From: Epiperipatus broadwayi
Taxonomy: Eukaryota > Onychophora > Udeonychophora > Euonychophora > Peripatidae
Reading direction: 5' to 3'
NCBI GenBank assembly: GCA_028023455.1
Contig: JAQFVV010006246.1
Coordinates: forward strand, 5,036,363-5,100,362
Length of the DNA: 64,000 nt
Shown one piece after another: positions 55,067 to 64,000 of the stretch (the stretch's first letter is position 1; each line of letters starts with the position of its first letter). The notes beneath the pieces are model-generated. The model had not been told where the DNA came from. It was given only the letters and a program-made list of their open reading frames with translations, and did no database searches. The position numbers were made by a program, and so were the translations under genes.

Positions 55067-55390
55067 TCACCTGCGAGTGATATCTATATGTAGCAAACTC
55101 AATTAAATGATTTGTAATCCAAACTACAATCACCTGCGCGTGATTGAAATTGCTATAAACAGTTAAATCATCACCTAAGAGTGATATATGTATTTGTAAT
55201 AAACCTAATGTAACTAACCAAAATGATTAATGTCACCTGTGAGTGATCTACATTGTACCAAATGTATATCTAAATTAAAGCCATATGTAACTAGGCAAAC
55301 CATAAATGATTATAACTCCAGTCATCACTTGCGTGTGAATCCCAAACTCAGATATAAAATTGTATCCCTAACTTAGTCACCTGCGTGTGA
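55067..55390. repeat. Cluster of six TCACCTGCGNGTGA palindromes
   Basis: Six 14-bp imperfect palindromes, all on the same strand: 55067-55080 (CTGCGA core), 55130-55143 (CTGCGC), 55171-55184 (CTAAGA), 55233-55246 (CTGTGA), 55325-55338 (TTGCGT) and 55377-55390 (CTGCGT), each flanked by TCAC and GTGA. Start-to-start spacings are 63, 41, 62, 92 and 52 bases. The spacer sequences are not obviously alike. Four copies contain the full CACCTG E-box, the type bound by Snail/ZEB and E-protein factors. Confidence 0.85.
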
Positions 55391-56085
55391 TATAACCCAT
55401 ATAGTCAAGATATAGTCATCAATTTTACTTTAATAATTTTAATATTTATTTTTCATTAAATTGTGTTTAAATTTAACTTCTGTGTCATGTCTCAATGTTG
55501 CTCATTGGTAAGTCTTTATTGATTACTTAATCATTAGTTAAGAATCACAATCCATATTTTATAATTATGTTCTGCCACACACATCGTCTATATAGCTATA
55601 CTCGTTAATAAGTCAACTTATCCTAGTCTTGTGCTTTACTGATGTGCTATTGCCGGCACGTGATAAGGAAAATGCTGCTGTGGCTTCATATGTGTCATCC
55701 GCAAGGTGGTAAATCTTTGAGCGTTAGTAAAGGAGTTGGGGCTATATCAGACAACGTGGTTAGTACCACTCTATGCTGGTCAGCCTTGGTATGATTTACT
55801 AAAGTTCTGGATTTTGTTGCGCGAATGTACAGATTTGCCTGTTACATTATGAATGAAAGCAAAAGCTAAAAACCAGTCTGAAAATTAGGATATTGCAGCA
55901 CTTTATTATTTAGTGTTCCTTGATTGCTTACTCAATCTTATAATGAATCGTGCTAAAGTAAAATAAAAACAACTGCTTTTGGAAGCATATGAGAAATTAT
56001 TATTGTAGTGTAATTTTTATTATACCATTCTCATGCCAGGTAGAGACTGGTTTCTATCTGCTTTTAACACCTTGTGGAAGAATGT

Positions 56086-56140
56086 AATTCCCAAGATGCA
56101 CATTTCATGCTGAACAAGCACTCCTCTGTTGGCCGGACCA
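56086..56140 (-). ncRNA. Hammerhead ribozyme, left arm (core mutated)
   Basis: Reading minus: GGCCAA, CAGAGGA where CTGATGA is expected (two changes), GTGCT-TGTTC-AGCAT as stem II, GAAA, ATGTGCATC, TTGGGAAT. CCAA pairs perfectly with TTGG as stem I. The core changes should abolish cleavage. Confidence 0.6.
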
Positions 56141-56186
56141 CAATTTCTTACACATATCTTTATTGATGTGTAAGAGATGATCACCT

Positions 56187-56236
56187 GGTCCAACTGATGA
56201 GTGCTTGTTCAGCATGAAATGTGCATCTCGGGAATC
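56187..56236 (+). ncRNA. Hammerhead ribozyme with intact core
   Basis: Type I hammerhead: stem I strand GGTCCAA, core CTGATGA (56194-56200), stem II GTGCT-TGTTC-AGCAT (a G.U pair plus four Watson-Crick pairs), GAAA, stem III ATG-TG-CAT, C17 at 56227, then stem I strand TCGGGA. The very short stem III with a 2-base loop matches the architecture of schistosome Sm-alpha and newt satellite hammerheads (GAAACGCGCGUC there, GAAAUGUGCAUC here). Stem I has one A.C mismatch. Cleavage is predicted after C56227. Confidence 0.8.
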
Positions 56237-56355
56237 ATAGATCTTTTTCACATATCTTTGGTTATACATTCCTTCACAAGGTGTTAAAAGTAGATAGAAA
56301 CCAGTCTTTACCTTGCGTGAAGATGGTGTAATGAAAATGACACTACAGAAATATT

Positions 56356-59170
56356 ATTCATTGTCGGATAATCTCTAGTCTAATGAATGTGTAATAAAAA
56401 TTATTAGACATATGATATTGTTTGGTAATGTCAATTGTTATGAGTTATTATAATGTAAATATTTTATGAATACCACGCATATTATATATATAAAGAAAAT
56501 TAGTTTTATAATTATTTTAAAAAAATAAATAAATAAATAGAAAAATGAAATGTATATTTCCATTTAAAAAAAGTTTTTTTTTTATGAATTGGCGAATGAT
56601 GAAAAAAGTTTAAACTTTAGATCCGCAATTTAAAGCTAAATGACAGATTTGATATTTGTTGCCTTACAAATATATCTCTATCTGACGAATATTATTTAAG
56701 AGAAATTGATAAACTCAACTGAAAGTCAAAATCATTAAATTTTGCAAATTATTTTAATTACCTAAGTTTAAAATGACAGGAAGAAATTGCATAAGCAAAT
56801 CTAATATAAAAAAGAGAAAAACTATTAATAAATCGCAGAAAAAAAGTACAAATTTTAAATAGTTATATAATGTTTAAGATCCACAAAAATAATATTTAGT
56901 TTTCCAACTTACAAAAAACTCTTTAATTCAGACGAAAAAAACAATCACTAATTTTGAGTTCAGGATTAAGTGAGATGTCAACGAAGTATAATTATATTTT
57001 TATATAAAATTTTTTAAGAAAACATGAATTATTGATATAAAAAAATAAACATGAATTATTGGCTCAATGCTATAAGAGTATAACATCTAGTAGTGGAGAA
57101 GGCTATATCTTTTTATATTTTCGTTTTCACAGAAATTGTAGGATCATTCATCTAAACAATCAAGCTAATCTGAAAAAAATCTTAAATCTACATGTGATCT
57201 TAAAACATTTCTAGTTTAATCTGCCCTAGACTTGAAATCTAGGACATAAACATAGCAAACAGCCTAATGTATTAATGATTACAATATGAGCTTTTATACA
57301 CATTATGTGATGACAGAATATTTATTTTAGGGCTAAGAAATATGTAACAGAGTGATAATCTTTGATACTTGGGAGCACTGGATTAATGTAGTATTTGGAG
57401 TTTTATTAATCTAGCCATATGTTTAATATACATGTACAAATATTTTAGTTTCACTTCAACTAAGTTGTAAAGCAATCTTATAAATAATGTAAACTATGTT
57501 TTTATCATTTTTTTAGGAAACTAACATTGCTATGTAGAATAATGAATAGTATTCTGATTTATTTATTGTTATTATTATTTTTATCTTTTTACAATAATAA
57601 TGCTAGATAGCAAAGAGAATATTAAATTCCATATAAAATTAAAAAAATAAATTTATTGCTATTTTTTGCTAAAATTATTTGTAAACTCTAAAAAAATCTC
57701 ATTGGAAATACAGATATATGATAATTGGAAGTGATTGAAAATTGATTTACATAAAATTTCACAGGTAGACAGATAGATAAAAAACAGAGTAAGTTAAATA
57801 AAACCATATAAAAGTAAAAGTAATCTGAGAAATAAAATATCAACTTTGCAAATAAAAAGAAAAGTAATAAACTGAAATAAATGAGTAAAACAAAATGCAT
57901 TTTTGATTTGACAATAAATTTTTAATTGACAATTTTTTTGCTAAAAAGCAAATATATTTAAATAAAATGTAAATGTAAACATATTGTACTTACTAGGAAA
58001 GAAGTATTTAATAATTTGATTAATAAATAATGAATAAACAAACAAATGGGTAAATGTATTTTTCTGCTTGCATTATTAATAAAAACTTACATTATTCAAA
58101 CATAAAAGTGTATTTTCTTTTCAATCATATTAAAAACCCTCTTATTTTTATAAGTTCTTTGTTAGAATTAAAATTTAATCTACTAAATGAATTCTGTTAA
58201 AATCATTCAAAGTCTTTTTTATTTTAAGTTTTAACCATCAAGCAATTACTAAGAATTCCTGACTGCCACACTAGTGATATATTATATAAATATCATTTAA
58301 AAGATTAATGTTAATTATTATTATTATTATTATATAGAATGAATATCCAGACAAGTGTTTCATAAATATATAAATTAACATTTATAATATAGTATTAAAA
58401 GAATTAATTATTTTGGGATACATGAAAAGTGTATTAATGATTATTAACAATAAAATTAATTATAAAAATAGTTAATTACATACTTTTATGTAAATATAAA
58501 TCATCTAATTATTCTCTACTAATTTTAAGGAAAAATATAAAAAGTAAACAAACTAAGAAATAACATTTATTATATTTGAATGTTTTTTATCAACTGCATA
58601 TTGATCTTTTCATTCTTTTCAAATACTGTATATCATTATAAAACAATTTCTTTCCTAATTTCTGAAAATCTGAAAGAATAAAAAGAGATCTCTAGTTTAT
58701 GTAATTAAATTATTAGTAAGGATTACTTAAACTAATGATTCAGATGATCATTTGTTGAAATATTTTTTAAATGTTATATTATATTGAATAGTTAATGTTG
58801 AACATAATCACAAATTAGTCATTACAACTTATATACTGATAAACTTGAAGATGAAAATCAAGGCACATTAATTAAAAGGCATTTTTCATTTATAATTTGA
58901 GTATACTATTTTATAAAGTGAGAAGGTGATGATTCCATGGATGGTCTTAAAAACCAGAATAGAAGTCAAGTTTGGCCATGAATATTTGTAAATAATTCAC
59001 TATGCTGCCTCATATATTAGTGACTTTCCTAATCATATTTATTTACTGTCTGAATAGTCATATACTTTTTTTTCATTATCTCATTTATATATTGATTAAT
59101 TCTATAAAGCAAATAAATATTTTTTTTCTTTAATCATTTTTAAATTTTTGTATTTTATTTTCTACTTGAT
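56356..59170. other. AT-rich non-coding DNA
   Basis: I see no gene, RNA or transposon protein in this stretch. The 70-codon frame at 57688-57900 is composition noise. An ATT run is at 58318-58335. Confidence 0.45.
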
Positions 59171-59174
59171 CAAT

Positions 59175-60015
59175 CATAGTTTCAACTGATATCAGTCTTT
59201 TTCAGAGCTAAATTATATGTGTATATGAATTTACAAATATATTATATAAACAATTTAGTCAAATATACATTGAATCTTTTTATATATCTATTATATTTAT
59301 ATTAAATGTGTAACACATGTTAAATGCAGTAGGTCTTTATCTTTTTATATAATTATTTTTTACATTAATTAATATTATTAATAATAAGGATAATATACTT
59401 AATAAATTTAGAATGTTTCACTCATATATAAACATATTATTATTTATTTATTTTTACTTATTAAATTTATCTATAAATGTACAAAATTTAATTCTTTAAC
59501 CTTTAAATTGAGATTTAATATTTTACCATTTTAAAAATATTAACTATTATTATTATTGTTGTTGTTGTTCTAATAAAATGTATATTTTTATAAAATATTT
59601 TTTAAATTTTCACTTAACTTATATTAAAACTTTACCTTTCTTTATATGTCAATCACAGTAACTGCCAGTTGATAAATTTTTAATTAACTTTCTTTAGATT
59701 GTATAGTAACTCTGCCTTTTTATATTTTCTATTATTTACTTTTTTTTTTTTTGCAATTTTATTATTTGAATTTATCTCAATCATATTTATATTAGCACAG
59801 TTTTTAATCTAAATCTTTATTTAATGTAGTTTTAATATTATTTCTAATGATATCTTCTTTGTTTTTTTCTCTTTTATTAGTGTTTTGAATCATTTAATGC
59901 AATCTTTTTCAAATACATGTCCTGTTTCTAGTGAATGTCAATAAACAGGTGGTTTTTATTATATTTATGTTGCATTAATCTTGTGTAAATTGATTTTTTT
60001 GTTTCTCCAATGTAA
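59175..60015 (-). mobile_element. Penelope-like element 3' fragment (GIY-YIG + tail)
   Basis: On the minus strand near 60010-59800 the translation reads NYIGETKKSIYTRLMQHKYN then KNHLFI and, after a shift, a HSLETGH-like block. YIGET, the arginine of YTRL and HKY are GIY-YIG features. The 3' hairpin motif CTGAAAAAGACTG-ATAT-CAGTTGAAACT lies at 59178-59207. The element is 5'-truncated near 60015, where a second, oppositely oriented copy begins. Confidence 0.6.
59178..59207 (-). repeat. Penelope 3' hairpin motif
   Basis: GACTG (59193-59197) pairs with CAGTT (59184-59188) around ATAT. CTGAAAA precedes and GAAACT follows. It has the same layout as 3403-3433. Confidence 0.55.
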
Positions 60016-60039
60016 TTAGTAAAAAGATGTATGATTTAA

Positions 60040-61530
60040 AGAAAAAAATGAATTTTAAACATATAAGATAAAGTAAAGCTATAAAGATAAAATTTACAAT
60101 TTAACCAATATAGAATTAACAATGGAAGAAAAAGATGTATTGAGTAAAGTTATTAAGTATGTTTCTTATGAATGTTATTATAAAAAGATGTAATAAAATT
60201 TAAAAATTTTAGTGGAAAACATTGCACAAAAGTATGTATAGAATAAATGTAAGATTTATTATGAACACAAAAAAATTAATAAGATTATTGGTAGTAAAGA
60301 TAAAATATGGATGGAAAAATTTAAGAGTAAAATTGATATTATAATATATAAAACAGAGAAATGTAATAAAAAAAGATAATGATGAAAGAATAACAAATAT
60401 AATTTTAATAAGGATTATTTATATAATATTGTCAAAATAAAAGAAATTAGAAAAATAAATATAAAAAATGATAATATTTATAAAATCATATAAAGGGAAT
60501 GAATTAGTTACAATGGATAAAAAAAAATTATATTGAATAAATAAAATGTTGGAAGATAAAATTACAAAAAAAGTTACTAAAAAAATTTAAAAATATATAT
60601 ACTATTAAAAATATTTATAATTAAGGCCTGATTAATTATAATGCATTTGAATATCTAGGAACTGGAGATTATGTAACAGCTAACCATTAAGATCAATTAT
60701 TAATGGTACTAATTCTTATTTTAAAAATGTCTCAATGGTTAGCAAATAATATATTTAAAAATATGTAATACTAATTGTAAATCATCTATTAAAAATAATA
60801 AAGTGTTAATAAATGAAATTAAAGAAATTGTTAATATATATAGCAATTATAAATTAACAATAATTAAATATGTAAATAAAGTTAGTAATGGATGAGATTT
60901 TAAAATAATAATTATCCAATTAAATTTATAAAAAAATTTATGTAAAACTGAGAGGAAATAAAATTAATTGCAATGCTGATACTAAAAATATAATTTTAAT
61001 AATAATAATTATATAGATATTAAAACTTATACTAATAATGTGCTTAAAAATATAATAGAATTATAAATAAAATCATTAGAAAATTTAACAATTAGCATAT
61101 TAGATAACAAACATATTTAAAAATATAATGAAAATCTAGATAACTCTATAAATGGATTATATGAAATTAAATGCAAAAAATTGCCAAATTAATATTAAAA
61201 TTAATTACATTACAGGAATAACAAAGTCAATTTATACAAAACTAATACAATATAAATATGATAAAAACCAACTGTTTACTTACATTCAATAGAAACAGGA
61301 CATATATTTGCAAGAGATAACATTAAATGATTCAATACATTAATAATAAAAGAGAAAAAATTAATAATAAATATTCTTATAAATAAGATTAAATCTATAT
61401 TAAAATATTTTGGTTTAATAACTATGTTATTATAAATATGTTTGAGGTAATTCAAATAATAAAATTGTAAGAAAAGAAAAAATAATTTGCAGAAAACATA
61501 AAAAGAGCTACTATACAATATAAAGGAAGT
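60040..61530 (+). mobile_element. Penelope-like element, extremely decayed, head-to-head with the previous one
   Basis: Near 61140-61350 the + strand reads SINGLYEIKCKKLPN, then ITKSIYTKLIQYKYDKNQLF and IFARDNIK-like residues: the GIY strand, YIG-like strand and the H-x-Y-x-x-N block, almost the same peptide as in the minus copy at 59800-60010. The 60040-61100 part has the A-rich plus-strand bias of an eroded coding region, but no RT motif remains that I can name. Confidence 0.45.
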
Positions 61531-62489
61531 TAATTAAAAATTAAAAAAACTGTCAATTACTGATATGGGTAGATAAAAGAAGTTAAGGCTTTAATATATG
61601 TTAAATGAAAATTCAAAAAATATTTTACAAAAAAAAAAAAAAAACATATTTTACTGTAATAATAATAATATATAAAAATAATTAATAAAAAGTTTAAAAT
61701 TGGTAAAATATTAAATTTAAAATTAAACGTTAAAGAGTTAAATAAATAATAAATATTAGTTAATAAAAAAAATTATAAGTTTATTAAGTTAGATATATTG
61801 TTGTTATAACAATATTAATTAGTATATGAAAAAATAAATTACATAAATTAATAAAGATTTTTGCATTTAACATATTTATGATAAAAAATGTAAAACAAAA
61901 ATTTAATGTATAATTGGTTATAATGTTTATATTGTTTGTATATTCATATTCACTTGTATATCTTAGTTCTTTAAAAGATTGCTGATCAGTTAAAACTGTA
62001 AGAATGGTTAAGTAAAAAAATAAAATATAACACTGTAAAAGTGATTAAAGAAAGAATGATTGATTTATTTGTTTAGTAATCATATAATAAAATCTGTAAT
62101 GACAAGAGCATAATTCGTAAATATCAAAAATATATATTTGAAAATTTAATCAAATCAAATATGACCATTTATTAATATAATTATAAAGTTAATTTGTTTG
62201 AGTATTATTTAAAAATAACTTATTTTCTGTGTATTTGAAATAATATCATTATTACATAAACTATTTTTTTAAAAATACCTTTATAGTTTTTCAAATAATC
62301 CATTTACATATTTTATTATGTAATAACTAAAACACCCAGGCTTATTATATACCTGTGTCTATATATGTAATATATAGGGTATAGGAGTACAGACTTTTAC
62401 ACGACTATTATGATAAATAAAATTAAAAGCGTGTGTAGCGCTTGAAAGAGAAGCTATAACAATGCAAAAATATTAAACGCTTAGCGCTT

Positions 62490-62506
62490 TGAGGCGGGTT
62501 GCCTCA
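62490..62506. repeat. Perfect hairpin TGAGGC-GGGTT-GCCTCA
   Basis: A six-base-pair perfect inverted repeat around a five-base loop, immediately after ACGCTTAGCGCTT. It is GC-rich in AT-rich surroundings. Confidence 0.85.
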
Positions 62507-62667
62507 TATTCATAGCAATACTAAGCAGTGCAGAACAGGGAGATAATTTTATTAGTTACATTTGTTTTCTTGTTATTTTACAGTTAAATATTTTGTATAT
62601 AATTTTAACTTGTTTCCCATATCACTTTATGGAATTTATATACTCTTTTTTTTTTCTAAGTATTTTT

Positions 62668-62715
62668 ATATTATTATTATTATCATCATCATCATCATCA
62701 TTATTATTATTATTG
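62668..62715. repeat. TTA/TCA compound microsatellite
   Basis: Consecutive TTA, TCA and TTA trinucleotide runs. Confidence 0.95.
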
Positions 62716-63702
62716 AATAAATTACGTATTATTATTATATTTCTTTTAATTAAAAGAAGACTTATAAAGTCAGGCATTGCCATTATTTGTAAAATTAGAC
62801 AGAAAAGGAAGCTCAAGTGAAATGAGTTTCATTATAATTATATGAACAACATTATAGACATTGATAAACTTATTAACTACAGATAATTCAATTTTATAAT
62901 AAAAAAAATCCATTTTAATGAGGGAATGAAAAGTTCCAGAATTAATATATGAAAGATGAAAGTATAATAGATAAATTTGGATATGAAAACAGAAGTAGAA
63001 AGGACATAGATTTGTTACTATAATAATCAAATCTAATAAGATTATAGAATATAAACAAATATATATTAATTAGGAAAATGTTATTATAAAACCAAGATTA
63101 AAATAAAATTTATTAATAAAAACTGAAACTAAAGTCTTTTCTGATTTATACTGTACATAAAGAGTCTCATGTTGCATTGCCCAAACTGATTTTTTTTTTT
63201 TTTTAAATTCCTTCGAAAAAACATCAAATAACATTCGCTAAATAATTTTAATATAATTTTATTTTATGTAGGAAAACAATATAATTTTTATTATTAATGT
63301 AATAAATTTTATATTTATTTCAAAAGATTTTGAATAATTTTTATAGGATTATCTTTAATAACTAAAACCATAAGCACTATTCTCAATGCAATTAATATTC
63401 TCAATAAAAGCATATTTTGATATTTAAATTTATCTATTATAACAACTGTTTTGCATTATCATGATTTATCAAGGCAAACTCCTTTCAAATCGCTATGTAT
63501 TGAAATAAATCTGAGAGAGGTGGTTACTTTTTTACAAATACAAATAAAAAAAATGCTGCTAAAATTATCTAATTTTGTTATCTAATAAGAAACATATAGA
63601 CACTTCTAAAATAACATACATCATCATATTAGAACGGAAAACAAGAAAGCCACCCTTGAGTTCTGCAGACAAAAAATATAAAGTTGTAATTAGGCTTGAG
63701 AA

Positions 63703-63757
63703 GGGGTGATGCAGCTGGTACATTGTTCTGGAGCCCATGTAGTTCAAAGGGTGTCCA
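63703..63757 (+). mobile_element. tRNA-derived SINE remnant
   Basis: GGTGATGCAGCTGGTACATTG resembles an A box and D-arm. It is followed by TCTGGAGCCCATGT and GTTCAAAGGG, which sits where the B box is expected. The B box is partly eroded and the body is not delimited. Confidence 0.45.
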
Positions 63758-64000
63758 TGAATGGGAAATTTTTAAAAATGTTTACATAACCCAATTTTTT
63801 TAACAACAATATTGGATATACACTTCATACTCTATACTTTGTGTATTATAATAAAATTGCCTTGCAGTCTTGTTTGACATAACCTTTATTAATCTGAACA
63901 CTCTATGAATAGTTATTTATGTAATTTATTGAATTTTAATTTCATTATTTATTTATTTAAGTTTGCAAGTTTAGTTTCATTTCATTTATGAATATATTTT

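Larger units (their letters stand above)
55996..56355. mobile_element. Head-to-head foldback carrying hammerhead ribozymes
   Basis: The left arm (55996-56158) and right arm (56160-56355) form a near-complete palindrome: GTAGTGTAAT with ATTACAC-type ends, GGTTTCTATCTGCTTTTAACACC and its complement, and hammerhead sequences facing the centre. The centre itself is a hairpin, CTTACACATATC...GATGTGTAAG. No tRNA-like part is seen in the arms, unlike 47422-47957. A target-site duplication is not evident. Confidence 0.8.
61540..64000. other. AT-rich non-coding DNA with a short GC-rich hairpin patch
   Basis: No gene is supported. A GC-richer patch at 62428-62506 contains AGCGCT-type motifs and the hairpin at 62490-62506. 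A TTA/TCA microsatellite lies at 62668-62715 and explains the poly-S and poly-D runs of the frames there. Confidence 0.45.

Noticed and set aside
55630-55680. Another hammerhead (ACTGATGTGCTATTGCCGGCACGTGATAAGG)
   Set aside because: CTGATG and a GTGC/GCAC hairpin are present, but the core lacks A9 and GAAA, and no stem I or III can be formed.
1-64000. CRISPR arrays, rRNA, bacterial operons
   Set aside because: No regularly spaced direct repeats with unique spacers, no rRNA signature; the spliced gene and retroelements show this is an animal nuclear genome.

Overview
The window looks like nuclear DNA from an invertebrate animal with a very AT-rich genome (roughly three quarters A+T by eye). 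It has large introns with canonical GT/AG splice sites, many decayed non-LTR retrotransposons and Penelope-like elements, and almost no long open reading frames. I cannot name the species; a chelicerate or other AT-rich arthropod or mollusc-like genome would fit, but this is a guess. PARAGRAPH 2, the one gene I recognise: the 3' half of TRMT1, the tRNA (guanine-26,N2) dimethyltransferase, lies on the + strand. Six coding exons at 4121-4206, 4296-4404, 5762-5835, 11895-12014, 12210-12327 and 26756-26938 join in frame to give the C-terminal 229 residues, ending in a CCCH zinc finger and a TAA at 26936-26938. Its introns hold RTE-type LINE remnants, tRNA-like SINE pieces, a palindromic MITE-like element and a possible unidentified minus-strand gene (about 17.4-19.7 kb). 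PARAGRAPH 3, 27-46 kb: a Penelope-like element at 28004-30460 (minus) is bounded by an exact 24-bp direct repeat. Then come a third RTE remnant (33.6-34.4 kb), an AT-rich stretch with a degenerate repeat array, a second decayed Penelope-like element (38.5-40.0 kb), and a LINE (41.4-46.2 kb) whose reverse transcriptase appears split by a 2.5-kb CpG-richer insert. PARAGRAPH 4, 47-64 kb: the most interesting part. Three loci carry the same hammerhead-ribozyme fold in two architectures: head-to-head palindromes at 47422-47957 and 55996-56355, and direct repeats with a 417-bp period at 50834-51393. The copy at 56187-56236 keeps every core nucleotide. I read this as an undescribed family of hammerhead-bearing, SINE/retrozyme-like non-autonomous retroelements, comparable in plan to schistosome Sm-alpha or animal retrozymes. 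Between them is a CpG-richer segment (52.4-55.8 kb) with a possible first exon and a cluster of six 14-bp TCACCTGCGNGTGA-type palindromes. A head-to-head pair of decayed Penelope-like elements fills 59.2-61.5 kb. Most of the remaining sequence is AT-rich non-coding DNA in which I see no gene.
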